From Pseudomonas helleri (GTDB lineage Bacteria; Pseudomonadota; Gammaproteobacteria; Pseudomonadales; Pseudomonadaceae): 64,000 nucleotides of DNA. Made by a program: the position numbers and the translations under genes. The notes under the pieces were generated by a model. It was not told the origin of the DNA, ran no database searches, and saw only the letters and a program-made list of their open reading frames with translations. Numbering within the stretch: the first letter of the stretch is position 1; each line of letters opens with the position of its first letter. This document shows, in pieces, positions 27,777 to 38,801 of the stretch. The stretch covers positions 204,327 to 268,326 of the forward strand of contig NZ_WIWC01000002.1 of the NCBI RefSeq assembly GCF_009600315.1, written 5' to 3'.

Positions 27777-28991
27777 ATGAAATTGCCCATTTACCTTGAT
27801 TACTCAGCCACCACCCCGGTTGATCCGCGTGTTGCTCAAAAAATGAGCGACTGCTTGCTGGTTGACGGGAACTTCGGTAACCCGGCTTCGCGCTCTCACG
27901 TGTTCGGCTGGAAAGCTGAAGAAGCGGTCGAGAATGGTCGTCGCCAGGTTGCTGACCTGGTTAACGCTGACCCGCGTGAAATTGTCTGGACCTCCGGTGC
28001 AACCGAGGCCAACAACCTGGCAATCAAAGGTGCAGCGCATTTCTATGCCACCAAAGGCAAGCACCTGATCACCGACAAGATTGAGCACAAAGCCGTTCTC
28101 GACACCATGCGTCAGCTGGAGCGTGAAGGCTTTGAAGTGACCTACATCGAGCCGGGTGAAGACGGTCTGGTCACGCCTGCCATGGTTGAAGCGGCCATGC
28201 GCGATGACACCATTCTGGTGTCGATCATGCATGTGAACAACGAAATCGGCACCATCAACGACATCGCTGCCATTGGTGAGCTGACTCGCTCGCGCGGCGT
28301 GCTGTTCCATGTTGATGCGGCACAGTCCACCGGCAAGGTTGAAATCGATCTGGCCAAGCTGAAAGTCGACCTGATGTCGTTCTCGGCTCACAAAACCTAC
28401 GGCCCTAAAGGCATTGGTGCTCTGTACGTAAGCCGCAAGCCGCGCGTACGTATTGAAGCTGCCATGCACGGCGGCGGTCACGAGCGCGGCATGCGTTCGG
28501 GCACCTTGGCCACCCACCAGATCGTGGGCATGGGCGAAGCGTTCCAGATTGCCAAAGAAGAAATGGCCGCTGAAAACATCCGCATCAAAGCCTTGAGCGA
28601 TCGCTTCTTCAAGCAGGTTGAACACCTTGAAGAACTGTACGTCAACGGCAGCATGATCCACCGCGTACCGCACAACCTGAACCTGAGCTTCAACTACGTT
28701 GAAGGCGAGTCGCTGATCATGGCACTCAAGGATCTGGCTGTGTCGTCCGGTTCGGCATGCACATCCGCTTCCCTCGAGCCGTCCTACGTGTTGCGCGCTC
28801 TGGGTCGCAACGACGAATTGGCGCACAGCTCGATTCGTTTCACCTTCGGTCGGTTCACCACCGAAGAAGAAATCGATTACGCCGCGCAGAAAGTGTGCGA
28901 GGCCGTTACCAAGCTGCGCGCTCTGTCGCCGCTGTGGGACATGTACAAAGACGGCATCGACATCTCGAAAATCGAGTGGGCGGCGCACTGA
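27777..28991 (+). CDS. iscS: Cysteine desulfurase IscS
   Basis: IscS is a PLP enzyme that removes sulfur from cysteine and passes it to IscU and to tRNA thiolation. The 404-aa protein shows the PLP lysine in [12 protein letters not shown] and the mobile-loop catalytic cysteine in [16 protein letters not shown]. The start ATG follows TTAGGAGA. It is normal in length and order. Confidence 0.97.
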   Translation: MKLPIYLDYSATTPVDPRVAQKMSDCLLVDGNFGNPASRSHVFGWKAEEAVENGRRQVADLVNADPREIVWTSGATEANNLAIKGAAHFYATKGKHLITDKIEHKAVLDTMRQLEREGFEVTYIEPGEDGLVTPAMVEAAMRDDTILVSIMHVNNEIGTINDIAAIGELTRSRGVLFHVDAAQSTGKVEIDLAKLKVDLMSFSAHKTYGPKGIGALYVSRKPRVRIEAAMHGGGHERGMRSGTLATHQIVGMGEAFQIAKEEMAAENIRIKALSDRFFKQVEHLEELYVNGSMIHRVPHNLNLSFNYVEGESLIMALKDLAVSSGSACTSASLEPSYVLRALGRNDELAHSSIRFTFGRFTTEEEIDYAAQKVCEAVTKLRALSPLWDMYKDGIDISKIEWAAH

Positions 28992-29086
28992 TATTTCAAG
29001 TCGCCGCAGACAGGCGCTGTACGCGCAGCGAAAGCAGCTTTTACAGCGTCTCAAGAGCGACTCTCTGATGAGTGAGGATTAGTACC

Positions 29087-29473
29087 ATGGCTTACAGCGA
29101 AAAGGTCATTGACCACTACGAGAACCCGCGCAACGTCGGCAAGATGGACGCGGAAGACCCGGATGTCGGCACCGGCATGGTGGGCGCACCGGCGTGCGGC
29201 GACGTGATGCGTTTGCAGATCAAGGTGAACGAGCAGGGCATCATCGAAGATGCCAAGTTCAAGACCTATGGTTGCGGTTCGGCAATCGCTTCCAGCTCTC
29301 TGGCGACCGAGTGGATGAAAGGCAAGACTCTGGATGAAGCAGAGACCATCAAGAACACTCAGCTGGCCGAAGAACTGGCTTTGCCTCCGGTGAAAATTCA
29401 CTGCTCGGTACTCGCAGAAGACGCCATCAAGGCGGCTGTTCGCGATTACAAGCAGAAGAAAGGTTTGATCTGA
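29087..29473 (+). CDS. iscU: Fe-S cluster scaffold IscU
   Basis: IscU is the scaffold on which the cluster is built. The 128-aa protein starts at ATG 29087 (GAGGATTAGTACC upstream). The three cluster cysteines are in GAPACGDVM, KTYGCGSAIASSS and KIHCSVLAEDA, and LPPVK is the HscA recognition motif. Confidence 0.97.
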   Translation: MAYSEKVIDHYENPRNVGKMDAEDPDVGTGMVGAPACGDVMRLQIKVNEQGIIEDAKFKTYGCGSAIASSSLATEWMKGKTLDEAETIKNTQLAEELALPPVKIHCSVLAEDAIKAAVRDYKQKKGLI

Positions 29474-29540
29474 TCCGCATGGCTTGCGCCTTTAATGGCG
29501 CAGGCGTGGTGATGAGACTGGCAAAAGGTAAGGAGTCACG

Positions 29541-29864
29541 ATGGCTATCAGCATGACAGAAGCGGCTGCTCGACACATTCGCCGCTCCCTTGACGGGCGC
29601 GGCAAAGGTGAGGGGATTCGTCTGGGTGTTCGCACCACAGGCTGTTCCGGTCTTGCCTATGTGCTGGAGTTTGTCGATGAAGTGGGCGAGGAAGACCAGG
29701 TCTTCGAAACCCATGGCGAAAAAGTGATCATTGATCCCAAGAGCCTGACCTACCTCGACGGCACTGAGCTGGATTTCGTCAAGGAAGGCCTGAACGAGGG
29801 CTTCAAGTTCAATAACCCTAACGTGCGCGGCGAATGTGGCTGCGGCGAAAGCTTCAACATCTGA
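29541..29864 (+). CDS. iscA: Fe-S assembly A-type protein IscA
   Basis: The 107-aa A-type carrier has the three conserved cysteines in TTGCSGLAY and GECGCGESF at the C-terminus. It begins [17 protein letters not shown] after AAGGAG. It probably carries iron or delivers 4Fe-4S clusters. Confidence 0.96.
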   Translation: MAISMTEAAARHIRRSLDGRGKGEGIRLGVRTTGCSGLAYVLEFVDEVGEEDQVFETHGEKVIIDPKSLTYLDGTELDFVKEGLNEGFKFNNPNVRGECGCGESFNI

Positions 29865-29872
29865 GGCTAGTC

Positions 29873-30394
29873 GTGGGTACTCCTTGTCATTTTGCTTTGT
29901 TTGAGCTGCAGCCGAGTTTCGTTCTGGACCTTGATCAGCTCGCTGTGCGCTATCGAGAGTTGGCGCGCGGTGTTCACCCGGATCGTTTTGCTGATGCTTC
30001 CGAGCGCGAGCAGCGCCTGGCGCTGGAGCAGTCGGCCAGCCTCAATGAGGCTTATCAGACGCTCAAAAACCCCTCCAAACGTGCGCGTTACCTGCTGGCG
30101 TTGAAGGGTGGGGAGTTGCCGCTGGAAGTCACGGTGCATGATCCCGAGTTTCTGATGCAGCAAATGCAGTGGCGCGAAGAACTTGAAGATTTGCAGGACA
30201 GCGCCGATATGGCGGGTATTGCAGCATTCAAGCGTCGACTGAAAGTCGCTCAAGACCGTTTGAACGACAGCTTCGCTGCTTGTTGGGATGACGCTGCGCA
30301 ACGCGAACAGGCTGAACGTCTGATGCGGCGCATGCAGTTCCTCGACAAGCTCACTTACGAAGTGCGCCAGCTAGAAGAGCGCCTCGACGATTAA
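29873..30394 (+). CDS. hscB: Co-chaperone HscB (J-domain)
   Basis: HscB brings IscU to HscA. The 173-aa protein starts at GTG 29873, eight bases after the iscA stop and preceded by GAGG; this gives the family N-terminus [16 protein letters not shown]. The HPD motif of the J-domain is in [10 protein letters not shown], and the C-terminal three-helix bundle runs from about residue 85. Confidence 0.95.
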   Translation: MGTPCHFALFELQPSFVLDLDQLAVRYRELARGVHPDRFADASEREQRLALEQSASLNEAYQTLKNPSKRARYLLALKGGELPLEVTVHDPEFLMQQMQWREELEDLQDSADMAGIAAFKRRLKVAQDRLNDSFAACWDDAAQREQAERLMRRMQFLDKLTYEVRQLEERLDD

Positions 30395-30444
30395 CTCCGT
30401 GCTTCCCTGATGGCACGCCTGATTACAGATAAGTCCTGATTACG

Positions 30445-32307
30445 ATGGCCCTACTGCAGATCGCCGAACCCGGCCAAAGTCCTCAACCGCACCAGCGTCG
30501 TCTGGCTGTGGGGATCGACTTGGGCACTACCAATTCGTTGGTCGCTGCATTGCGCAGCGGTCTTTCCGAGCCCCTGGCTGACGCAAATGGCAATGTCATT
30601 TTGCCGTCTGCCGTGCGCTATCACGCTGATCGCGTCGAAGTCGGTGAGTCGGCACGTCTGGCAGCCGCAAGCGACCCTTTCAATACCATCCTGTCGGTCA
30701 AGCGTTTGATGGGTCGTGGTTTGTCCGACGTCAAGCAATTGGGCGAGCAGCTGCCTTACCGCTTTGTCGGCGGTGAGTCGCACATGCCGTTTATCGACAC
30801 TGTGCAAGGGCCTAAAAGCCCGGTTGAAGTGTCTGCCGAAATTCTGAAAGTGCTGCGTGAGCGCGCCGAAAAGACCTTGGGCGGTGAATTGGTCGGTGCG
30901 GTGATTACCGTTCCGGCCTATTTCGACGACGCTCAGCGTCAAGCCACCAAAGATGCTGCCAAACTGGCGGGCCTCAATGTACTGCGCTTACTCAATGAGC
31001 CAACCGCTGCGGCGGTGGCTTATGGGCTCGATCAGTCGGCCGAAGGGGTTGTAGCTATTTACGACCTGGGCGGGGGCACGTTCGATATTTCGATCCTGCG
31101 CTTGACCGGCGGTGTGTTTGAGGTGCTGGCCACCGGCGGCGACAGTGCGTTGGGCGGCGATGATTTCGACCATGCCATTGCTGGCTGGATGATTGAACAG
31201 GCGGGTTTGTCTGCTGATCTTGATCCCGGTACTCAGCGCGCGTTGCTTCAGGCCGCTTGTGCTGCGAAGGAAGCGCTTACTGATGCGTCATCTGTGACTG
31301 TTGCTTTTGGCGACTGGAATGCAGAACTGACCCGCGAAGCCTTTGATGCGTTGATTGAGCCGATGGTTGCCCGCAGCCTCAAGGCCTGCCGACGCGCCGT
31401 GCGCGATGCCAACATCGAGGTTGAAGACGTTCAGGCCGTGGTCATGGTCGGCGGTTCAACCCGTGTACCGCGTGTGCGTGAAGCGGTTGCAGCCATGTTT
31501 GGTCGTGAGCCGTTGACCGATATCGACCCGGATCAAGTGGTAGCCATTGGTGCTGCGATTCAGGCGGACACGCTGGCGGGCAACAAGCGTGAAGGTGGTG
31601 AGTTGCTGCTGCTGGACGTGATTCCGTTGTCGCTCGGTCTCGAGACCATGGGCGGCTTGATGGAGAAAGTCATTCCGCGCAACACCACAATTCCGGTGGC
31701 CCGTGCGCAGGATTTCACAACGTATAAAGATGGCCAGACGGCCATGATGATTCATGTGCTGCAAGGCGAGCGCGAGCTGATCAGCGATTGCCGCTCACTG
31801 GCGCGTTTCGAGCTGCGCGGTATTCCACCGATGGTGGCCGGTGCTGCGAAAATCCGCGTGACCTTCCAGGTTGATGCGGATGGTTTGCTTAGTGTTGCGG
31901 CTCGCGAGCTGGGTTCGGGCGTTGAGGCAAGTATCCAGGTCAAGCCTTCTTACGGTTTGACCGATGGCGAAATTGCCAAAATGCTTAAGGATTCGTTCCA
32001 GTACGCAGGTGATGACAAGGTGGCCCGTGTATTGCGCGAGCAACAGGTCGATGCACAGCGTCTGATCGAGGCGGTGCAGTCTGCGTTGGAAGTGGACGGC
32101 GATCGCTTGCTTGATGCTGAAGAGCGTATGGTCATTGAAGCGCAGATGCAGGAATTGTCCGAATTGATGAAAGGCACCGATGGTTACGCCATCGAGCAGC
32201 AGACCAAGCGCTTGTCGCAGGTGACTGATGCCTTTGCTGCCCGTCGTATGGACTTGACGGTCAAAGCCGCCCTGTCTGGGCGCAACCTGAATGAAATCGA
32301 GGAATAA
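30445..32307 (+). CDS. hscA: Fe-S assembly chaperone HscA
   Basis: HscA is the Hsp70 dedicated to cluster transfer from IscU. The 620-aa protein has the Hsp70 signatures [30 protein letters not shown] and [17 protein letters not shown], followed by a substrate-binding domain ([16 protein letters not shown]). It is 50 bases downstream of hscB and three bases before fdx. Confidence 0.97.
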   Translation: MALLQIAEPGQSPQPHQRRLAVGIDLGTTNSLVAALRSGLSEPLADANGNVILPSAVRYHADRVEVGESARLAAASDPFNTILSVKRLMGRGLSDVKQLGEQLPYRFVGGESHMPFIDTVQGPKSPVEVSAEILKVLRERAEKTLGGELVGAVITVPAYFDDAQRQATKDAAKLAGLNVLRLLNEPTAAAVAYGLDQSAEGVVAIYDLGGGTFDISILRLTGGVFEVLATGGDSALGGDDFDHAIAGWMIEQAGLSADLDPGTQRALLQAACAAKEALTDASSVTVAFGDWNAELTREAFDALIEPMVARSLKACRRAVRDANIEVEDVQAVVMVGGSTRVPRVREAVAAMFGREPLTDIDPDQVVAIGAAIQADTLAGNKREGGELLLLDVIPLSLGLETMGGLMEKVIPRNTTIPVARAQDFTTYKDGQTAMMIHVLQGERELISDCRSLARFELRGIPPMVAGAAKIRVTFQVDADGLLSVAARELGSGVEASIQVKPSYGLTDGEIAKMLKDSFQYAGDDKVARVLREQQVDAQRLIEAVQSALEVDGDRLLDAEERMVIEAQMQELSELMKGTDGYAIEQQTKRLSQVTDAFAARRMDLTVKAALSGRNLNEIEE

Positions 32308-32310
32308 CTG

Positions 32311-32652
32311 ATGCCGCAGATCATTTTTCTGCCACACGCCGAGCACTGCCCGGACGGTATGGTCGTAGAGGCTGAGACCGGCAAGTCCATTCTCGAAGTG
32401 GCCCATGACAATCACATCGAAATCGAAAGTGCCTGTGGTGGTGTGTGCGCGTGCACGACCTGTCACTGCATTATTCGTGAAGGGTTTGATTCGCTTGAAG
32501 AGGCGGATGAGCTGGAAGAAGACTACCTGGATCGTGCCTGGGGTCTTGAAGCTCACTCCCGTTTGAGCTGCCAGGCCAAAGTCGGTACTGAAGACCTGAC
32601 GGTCGAGATTCCGAAATATTCCCTTAACCATGCTGCTGAAGCGCCGCACTGA
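32311..32652 (+). CDS. fdx: Isc-type 2Fe-2S ferredoxin
   Basis: The ferredoxin supplies electrons for cluster assembly. The 113-aa adrenodoxin-type protein has the four ligand cysteines in ESACGGVCACTTCHC and SRLSCQAK. Confidence 0.96.
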   Translation: MPQIIFLPHAEHCPDGMVVEAETGKSILEVAHDNHIEIESACGGVCACTTCHCIIREGFDSLEEADELEEDYLDRAWGLEAHSRLSCQAKVGTEDLTVEIPKYSLNHAAEAPH

Positions 32653-32664
32653 TAAGGAATTGTC

Positions 32665-32865
32665 ATGAGCCTTAAATGGGTTGATGTGCAAGAAATCGCA
32701 ATACAACTGGCTGAAGCTCACCCGGATGTCGATCCGCTGACCGTGAACTTCGTCAAGTTGCGCAATCTGGTCATGGCGCTGCCTGACTTTGACGACATCC
32801 CGGATCGTGGCGGGGAGAAGGTTCTCGAAGCCATTCAGGGGTTGTGGATCGAAGAAGCCGACTAA
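32665..32865 (+). CDS. iscX: Fe-S assembly protein IscX
   Basis: The 66-aa acidic protein LKWVDVQEIAIQLAEAHPDVDP...FDDIPDRGGEKVLEAIQGLWIEE is the typical IscX, which binds IscS and modulates its activity. It is the last gene of the isc operon. Confidence 0.95.
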   Translation: MSLKWVDVQEIAIQLAEAHPDVDPLTVNFVKLRNLVMALPDFDDIPDRGGEKVLEAIQGLWIEEAD

Positions 32866-32897
32866 GCTTGTAAAGACGTAATTATGCAATACCCCAG

Positions 32898-32926
32898 AAC
32901 CCGCGTATAATTCGCGGGTTTAATTT
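32898..32926 (+). terminator. Terminator of the isc operon
   Basis: AACCCGCG/CGCGGGTT (32898-32905 and 32913-32920) is followed by TAATTTTT. The loop contains TATAAT (32906-32911), which could at the same time serve as the -10 of an ndk promoter. Confidence 0.8.
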
Positions 32927-32958
32927 TTCGCTTAAATCACTGTTTCTGGAGTTACACC

Positions 32959-33384
32959 ATGGCTGTTCAACGCACTTTCTCCATCATCAAGCCTGACGCT
33001 GTTGCAAAAAACGTTATCGGCGAGATCACCACTCGTTTTGAAAAAGCCGGCCTGAAGGTTGTAGCTTCGAAAATGAAGCAACTGTCCAAAGCAGAAGCTG
33101 AAGGCTTCTACGCTGAGCACAGCGCTCGTGGTTTCTTCGGCGACCTGGTTGCTTTCATGATCTCCGGTCCTGTTGTTGTTCAGGTTCTGGAAGGCGAAAA
33201 CGCTATCGCTCTGAACCGCGAACTGATGGGTGCTACCAACCCTAAAGAAGCAGCTGCTGGCACTATCCGTGCTGACTTCGCTGATTCCATCGACGCTAAC
33301 GCTGTTCACGGTTCCGACTCGGAAGCCGCTGCTGCACGCGAAATCTCGTACTTTTTCGCAGCTACTGAAGTAACCACTCGCTAA
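32959..33384 (+). CDS. ndk: Nucleoside diphosphate kinase
   Basis: Ndk passes the terminal phosphate of ATP to other nucleoside diphosphates. The 141-aa protein has the normal family length with ERTF-type start [18 protein letters not shown] and the active-site histidine in NAVHGSDS. The ATG follows TGGAG. Confidence 0.97.
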   Translation: MAVQRTFSIIKPDAVAKNVIGEITTRFEKAGLKVVASKMKQLSKAEAEGFYAEHSARGFFGDLVAFMISGPVVVQVLEGENAIALNRELMGATNPKEAAAGTIRADFADSIDANAVHGSDSEAAAAREISYFFAATEVTTR

Positions 33385-33412
33385 GTATTGGCTTGTGAGT
33401 GAGGGTGAAGAC

Positions 33413-34561
33413 ATGATTGCAACGACTGGCAAAACCAACCTGTTGGGTTTGACTCAACCGGAAATGGAGAAATTCTTCGACTCAATCGGGGAGAAGCGTT
33501 TCCGTGCCGGTCAGGTCATGAAGTGGATTCACCACTTTGGTGTCGATGATTTCGACGCCATGACTAACGTCAGCAAGGCCTTGCGCGACAAGCTCAAGGC
33601 TATTGCTGAGGTTCGTGGGCCTGAAGTCGTCAGCGAGGACATCTCCAGCGATGGCACCCGTAAATGGGTGGTACGTGTTGAGTCCGGCAGCTGCGTCGAG
33701 ACGGTTTACATTCCCTCGGGCAAACGCGGCACCTTGTGCGTTTCGTCCCAGGCAGGCTGTGCCCTGGATTGCAGTTTCTGCTCCACCGGCAAGCAAGGCT
33801 TCAATAGCAACCTCACCGCCGCCGAAGTGATCGGTCAGGTGTGGATTGCCAACAAATCCTTCGGCAGTGTTCCGGCAACCATCGACCGTGCCATCACCAA
33901 CGTGGTGATGATGGGTATGGGTGAACCGCTGCTGAACTTCGACAACGTGATCAGTGCCATGCAACTGATGATGGATGACCTGGGTTATGGGATTTCCAAG
34001 CGCCGGGTGACCTTGTCTACCTCGGGCGTGGTGCCGATGATCGATGAGCTGGCCAAGCACATTGACGTCTCCCTGGCCTTGTCGCTGCACGCACCTAATG
34101 ACGAGTTGCGCAGTCAATTGGTGCCCATCAACAAGAAGTACCCGCTGGCCATGCTGCTTGATTCATGCCGTCGTTATATGGCGACCTTGGGCGAGAAACG
34201 CGTATTGACTGTCGAGTACACCTTGCTCAAAGACGTGAACGACCATGTTGACCACGCGCGTGAAATGATCGAGTTGCTCAAGGACACGCCGTGCAAGATC
34301 AACCTGATCCCGTTCAACCCTTTCCCACATTCGGGTTATGAGCGTCCAAGCAACAACGCCATTCGCCGTTTTCAGGAGCTGTTGCAGCAAGCGGGTTACA
34401 ACGTGACCGTGCGCACCACGCGCGGTGAAGATATCGACGCGGCCTGTGGGCAGTTGGTGGGTCAGGTCAATGACCGCACCCGTCGCAGCTCGCGCCTGAT
34501 TGCCGCGCGTGAGCTCAATGCCGATGCTGACTCAGCGCCCAACGCTGCCTCTGCGCCCTGA
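33413..34561 (+). CDS. rlmN: 23S rRNA/tRNA adenine-C2 methyltransferase RlmN
   Basis: RlmN is a radical-SAM enzyme that methylates A2503 of 23S rRNA and A37 of tRNAs. The 382-aa protein starts at ATG 33413 (GAGGGTG upstream; the GTG at 33395 is less likely). The cluster motif CALDCSFC and the catalytic cysteine in [11 protein letters not shown] are present, and [10 protein letters not shown] is the SAM-binding GGE-like motif. It opens the rlmN-der string of genes. Confidence 0.97.
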   Translation: MIATTGKTNLLGLTQPEMEKFFDSIGEKRFRAGQVMKWIHHFGVDDFDAMTNVSKALRDKLKAIAEVRGPEVVSEDISSDGTRKWVVRVESGSCVETVYIPSGKRGTLCVSSQAGCALDCSFCSTGKQGFNSNLTAAEVIGQVWIANKSFGSVPATIDRAITNVVMMGMGEPLLNFDNVISAMQLMMDDLGYGISKRRVTLSTSGVVPMIDELAKHIDVSLALSLHAPNDELRSQLVPINKKYPLAMLLDSCRRYMATLGEKRVLTVEYTLLKDVNDHVDHAREMIELLKDTPCKINLIPFNPFPHSGYERPSNNAIRRFQELLQQAGYNVTVRTTRGEDIDAACGQLVGQVNDRTRRSSRLIAARELNADADSAPNAASAP

Positions 34562-34573
34562 GAGAGGACATCC

Positions 34574-35332
34574 ATGATCCTGCGCGCTGCGCTGTGTGTC
34601 GTATGGGTCAGCTTAGTGGCTGGCTGTGTTTCATCGGGTAGCTCAAACCCGATGAACACCGACAAGGGGCGTGATGCAGCGCGTGAGGCTTATGTCCAGT
34701 TAGGACTGGGTTATCTCCAGCAGGGGATGGCCGAGCAGGCCAAAGTCCCTTTGGGCAAAGCCCTCGAACTCGACAAGTCTGATCCGGACACCCACGCCGC
34801 CCTGGCATTGGTTTTTCAATCTGAAAAAGACTATGAGCTGGCCGAGAAGGCATTTCGTAGCGCGTTGAACGGGCGACCTGATGACCCGCGCATTCTCAAC
34901 AATTACGCCAGCTTCCTGTTTGAGCGCCAGCGTTATCAAGAAGCCAGCGCGTACTTTCAAAAAGCACTGACCGACCCTCTCTATCCTGATCGATCGCGCA
35001 TCTACGAGAATCTGGGGATGACTGCACTCAAGTTGGGTCAGCGGGATGAGGGCCGTCAACAGCTCGAAAAAGCCCTGAGTTTGAACCCCCGGCAACCTCG
35101 CGCACTGCTCGAAATGGCTGAGTTGTCTTACGAAGACAGGCATTATGTGCCCGCACGTGACTTTTACGATCGTTTTAGCCTGCTTAGCGGACAAAATGCA
35201 CGTAGTCTATTGCTCGGTGCGCGGTTGGCAGATGTTTTCGACGAGCGTGCTTCAACAGCCAATTATGGTCAGCAACTAAAAAGACTCTATCCCGGTACGC
35301 CGGAATATCAGCAATACCTGTCGGAGCAATGA
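34574..35332 (+). CDS. pilF: Type IV pilus biogenesis/stability lipoprotein PilF (PilW)
   Basis: The 252-aa protein is the pilotin that places the PilQ secretin in the outer membrane. It has a lipoprotein signal with lipobox LVAGC and about six TPR motifs (AYVQLGLGYLQQGMAEQAKV, ALVFQSEKDYELAEKAFRSA, and so on). Its stop overlaps the next start. Confidence 0.93.
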   Translation: MILRAALCVVWVSLVAGCVSSGSSNPMNTDKGRDAAREAYVQLGLGYLQQGMAEQAKVPLGKALELDKSDPDTHAALALVFQSEKDYELAEKAFRSALNGRPDDPRILNNYASFLFERQRYQEASAYFQKALTDPLYPDRSRIYENLGMTALKLGQRDEGRQQLEKALSLNPRQPRALLEMAELSYEDRHYVPARDFYDRFSLLSGQNARSLLLGARLADVFDERASTANYGQQLKRLYPGTPEYQQYLSEQ

Positions 35333-36336
35333 TGAAAGCGGCGCAACCCGAAGTTCTAGCAGCGACTCGTGTCAATCCTGGTGAGACCTTGCGTCAGGCC
35401 CGTGAAAACAATGGCTGGACGTTGGCTGAAGTCGCCAAGAAGCTTAATCTCACGGCCAGCTCCTTGAGTAACCTTGAGGCCGGTGCGTTCGACAAGTTGC
35501 CGGGGCATACCTTTGCCCGCGGTTATATCCGCGCCTATGCCAAATTGCTCGGTATGGATCAGGCTGCGCTGGTGCATGAGTTTGATCTCTACACCGGGAC
35601 AGATGCCAACGGCAGTAATGTGCACAGCCTTGGCCGTATTGAAGAGCCGGTGCGTATTTCCCACACCATCTTGCGTATTGTCAGCCTGTTGTTGCTGATC
35701 GCTGTCATCGGCGGTGGCTTTATCTGGTGGCAGGACCAAACGTCCATGCGCGCCAAAGACCTGATTGGGCTTGCCCCGGAGCACGTCGAAGTCGAAGGCG
35801 CTGACGGCACTACCCAGATCCACCCGCTCGATGAGCCGGAAGATCAAGCCGTGGCTGAGGCCAAGGTAGAGTCAGAGTCGCCGGTTGAAGCCCAAGCTGC
35901 TGCAGAGCAGACCCAGAGCTCGGCGTTGGCACTTCCGCTTGCCTCGGCACCCGCCGTATCTGGCGCTGCACCTGCCGAACCCGCCACTTCTGTAGCGTCC
36001 GCTCCAGCTGCTCCAGCTGCTCCAGCTGCTCCTGTCGCTCCAGCCCCTGCTGTGGCGCCCGCGGTTGCTGCTGTCGAAAGCGCTCCTGTCGCCGGTGCTG
36101 GCAAGGTTTCAGTGCAATACAGCGCTGATTGCTGGACTCAAGTCACCGACGCCACGGGTAAAGTGCTGTTTGGCGGTTTGAAGCGCAAAGGCGAAAATCT
36201 TGAAGTGAGTGGCAAGCCACCCCTGAGCTTGCGACTGGGTTTTGCCCGTGCTGCGCAAGTGACCTATAACGGTCAAGCGGTGGATGTCGCTCCTTTCACC
36301 AGTGGCGAGACTGCTCGCCTGAAGTTAGGTCAATAA
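35329..36336 (+). CDS. rodZ: RodZ-like cytoskeletal membrane protein
   Basis: RodZ links MreB to the cell wall machinery. The 335-aa protein has an N-terminal HTH_25 domain (GETLRQARENNGWTLAEVAKKLNLTASSLSNLEAG), one transmembrane helix (ILRIVSLLLLIAVIGGGFIWW, about residues 115-135), an Ala/Pro-rich periplasmic linker (about 180-250) and a C-terminal DUF4115 beta domain (VSVQYSADCWTQVTDATGKVLFGG). ATG 35329 overlaps the pilF stop; ATG 35332 is equally possible. Confidence 0.92.
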   Translation: MMKAAQPEVLAATRVNPGETLRQARENNGWTLAEVAKKLNLTASSLSNLEAGAFDKLPGHTFARGYIRAYAKLLGMDQAALVHEFDLYTGTDANGSNVHSLGRIEEPVRISHTILRIVSLLLLIAVIGGGFIWWQDQTSMRAKDLIGLAPEHVEVEGADGTTQIHPLDEPEDQAVAEAKVESESPVEAQAAAEQTQSSALALPLASAPAVSGAAPAEPATSVASAPAAPAAPAAPVAPAPAVAPAVAAVESAPVAGAGKVSVQYSADCWTQVTDATGKVLFGGLKRKGENLEVSGKPPLSLRLGFARAAQVTYNGQAVDVAPFTSGETARLKLGQ

Positions 36337-36339
36337 GTC

Positions 36340-37449
36340 ATGCACGGCGAATCACCAATCAAACGTCGCGAATCGCGCAAAATCTGGGTCGGCTCGGTGC
36401 CAGTCGGTGGCGATGCCCCTATTGCTGTACAGAGCATGACCAACAGCGACACCAATGATGTCGCGGCAACCGTTGCGCAAATCAATCGTCTGGAAGCCGC
36501 AGGTGTCGATATCGTGCGGGTTTCCGTGCCTGATATGGATGCAGCCGAAGCGTTTGGTCGTATCAAGCAATTGGTCAAAGTGCCATTGGTTGCCGACATC
36601 CACTTCGATTATCGGATTGCGCTGCGCGTGGCCGAGCTGGGTGTGGACTGCTTGCGAATCAACCCTGGCAACATTGGTCGCGAAGACCGTGTGCGTGCCG
36701 TGGTCGATGCTGCCCGTGATCGCGGTATTCCTATTCGAATCGGCGTTAACGCCGGTTCGCTCGAGAAAGACCTGCAAAAGAAGTACGGCGAACCGACACC
36801 GGCTGCGCTGGTAGAGTCGGCATTGCGTCACGTTGAGCACCTTGAACGCCTGAATTTCAAGGACTTCAAGGTCAGCGTAAAGGCCTCCGACGTGTTTATG
36901 GCCGTAGAAGCCTACCGCCTTCTGGCCAAGGAAATTGTCCAGCCGCTGCACTTGGGGATTACCGAAGCCGGTGGTTTACGTTCGGGCACAGTGAAATCTG
37001 CCGTTGGGCTAGGTATGCTGCTCGCCGAGGGAATTGGCGATACTATCCGCATCTCGCTGGCAGCAGACCCGGTAGAGGAAGTCAAAGTAGGTTACGACAT
37101 CCTCAAATCCCTGCGTTTGCGTTCGCGTGGCATTAACTTTATTGCGTGCCCAAGCTGTTCGCGCCAGAACTTCGACGTGGTTAAAACCATGAACGAGCTG
37201 GAAGGGCGCCTGGAAGATCTGCTGGTGCCATTGGATGTCGCTGTGATTGGCTGTGTGGTTAACGGTCCCGGTGAAGCCAAGGAGGCTCATGTGGGCCTGA
37301 CCGGCGGAACGCCCAACCTGATTTATATCGACGGCAAGCCGTCGCAGAAGTTAACGAATGAAAATCTGGTGGATGAGCTTGAAAAGCTGATTCGCCAGAA
37401 GGCGGCCGAAAAGGTCGAAGCTGACGCAGCGGTTATCGCGCGCGGCTAA
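36340..37449 (+). CDS. ispG: 4-hydroxy-3-methylbut-2-enyl diphosphate synthase
   Basis: IspG makes HMBPP in the non-mevalonate isoprenoid pathway and uses a 4Fe-4S cluster. The 369-aa protein has [20 protein letters not shown] at the start, the cluster ligands in [14 protein letters not shown] and [18 protein letters not shown], and normal length. It depends on the isc system upstream for its cluster. Confidence 0.97.
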   Translation: MHGESPIKRRESRKIWVGSVPVGGDAPIAVQSMTNSDTNDVAATVAQINRLEAAGVDIVRVSVPDMDAAEAFGRIKQLVKVPLVADIHFDYRIALRVAELGVDCLRINPGNIGREDRVRAVVDAARDRGIPIRIGVNAGSLEKDLQKKYGEPTPAALVESALRHVEHLERLNFKDFKVSVKASDVFMAVEAYRLLAKEIVQPLHLGITEAGGLRSGTVKSAVGLGMLLAEGIGDTIRISLAADPVEEVKVGYDILKSLRLRSRGINFIACPSCSRQNFDVVKTMNELEGRLEDLLVPLDVAVIGCVVNGPGEAKEAHVGLTGGTPNLIYIDGKPSQKLTNENLVDELEKLIRQKAAEKVEADAAVIARG

Positions 37450-37471
37450 TCAAACGAATTAAGGACTTTTT

Positions 37472-38761
37472 GTGAGCAAGTCTCTGCAAGCCATTCGTGG
37501 CATGAACGACATTCTGCCCGACCAGACGCCTGTATGGCGTTACGTCGAGGGCAAGGTAGCGCGTTTGCTGGATAACTACGGTTACAAGCAAATTCGCATG
37601 CCTATCGTCGAGTTCACCGAACTGTTCAAGCGTTCCATCGGCGAAGTGACTGATATCGTCGAAAAAGAGATGTACACCTTCGAGGACCGCAACGGCGATT
37701 CGCTGACCTTGCGTCCTGAAGGCACGGCGGCCTGCGTACGTGCTGTGCTTGAACACGGCATTACCGGCGGTGGTCAGGTTCAAAAGTTGTGGTACATCGG
37801 CCCGATGTTCCGCCACGAGCGCCCACAGAAAGGCCGCTATCGTCAGTTCCATCAGATTGGGGTTGAAGTGTTCAACCTGGATGGGCCGGACATCGATGCC
37901 GAATTGATCGTATTGACCTGGCGCCTGTGGGGCGAGCTGGGCATCCGTGACGCGGTCAAGCTCGAACTCAACAGCCTGGGCACCAGTGAAGCTCGCGCCC
38001 GCTATCGTGCGGCGCTGGTGGAATACCTGTCCTCGCGCTTGAGCGAGCTCGACGAAGATAGCCAGCGTCGCTTGAAATCCAACCCGCTGCGTGTGCTGGA
38101 TACCAAGAACGCCGATACACAGGCTGTACTGGTTGATGCACCCAAGCTGGTGGATTACCTCGACGAAGAGTCCCGTGTGCATTTCGAAGGCCTGAAGGCA
38201 CGTCTGGATGCCGCCGGCATTCCTTACGTGATCAACCCCAAGCTGGTTCGCGGCCTCGATTACTACAGCAAAACCGTATTCGAATGGGTCACCGACAAGC
38301 TGGGCGCTCAAGGCACTGTATGTGCGGGCGGCCGCTATGACGGTCTGGTCGAACAAATGGGCGGCAAGCCGACCACAGGTGTTGGCTTTGCAATGGGCAT
38401 CGAGCGTTTGATCCTGTTGGTTGAAACCCTTGAACAAATCCCGCAAGAACTGGCGCGTCAGGTTGACGTGTACCTGTGTGCGTTTGGTGAGGCTGCCGAA
38501 CTGGCTGCCTTGGCCTTGAGCGAGCGGGTTCGTGATCAGTTGCCGAACCTGCGCTTGCAGATCAATGCGGGCGCCGGCAGTTTCAAAAGTCAGTTTAAAA
38601 AAGCCGACAAAAGCGGTGCGTTGTACGCACTGATTCTGGGCGACGACGAATTGGCCCAGCAAGTGGTAGGCGTCAAACCTCTGCGTGGCCAGGGCGAACA
38701 ACAAACGATTGCCTGGGATGCTCTAGCTGAGCACTTGGCCACCTGCGTTGTGCAGGGTTGA
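37472..38761 (+). CDS. hisS: Histidyl-tRNA synthetase
   Basis: The 429-aa class II synthetase charges tRNA-His. It starts at GTG 37472 behind AAGGA. Motif 2 is in [22 protein letters not shown], and the HisA/HisB signatures [15 protein letters not shown] and [13 protein letters not shown] are present. Confidence 0.97.
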   Translation: MSKSLQAIRGMNDILPDQTPVWRYVEGKVARLLDNYGYKQIRMPIVEFTELFKRSIGEVTDIVEKEMYTFEDRNGDSLTLRPEGTAACVRAVLEHGITGGGQVQKLWYIGPMFRHERPQKGRYRQFHQIGVEVFNLDGPDIDAELIVLTWRLWGELGIRDAVKLELNSLGTSEARARYRAALVEYLSSRLSELDEDSQRRLKSNPLRVLDTKNADTQAVLVDAPKLVDYLDEESRVHFEGLKARLDAAGIPYVINPKLVRGLDYYSKTVFEWVTDKLGAQGTVCAGGRYDGLVEQMGGKPTTGVGFAMGIERLILLVETLEQIPQELARQVDVYLCAFGEAAELAALALSERVRDQLPNLRLQINAGAGSFKSQFKKADKSGALYALILGDDELAQQVVGVKPLRGQGEQQTIAWDALAEHLATCVVQG

Positions 38762-38801
38762 AGCTGTAAAACAGCCGATTTAGCGAATAAGGAGTGTTGG
38801 G

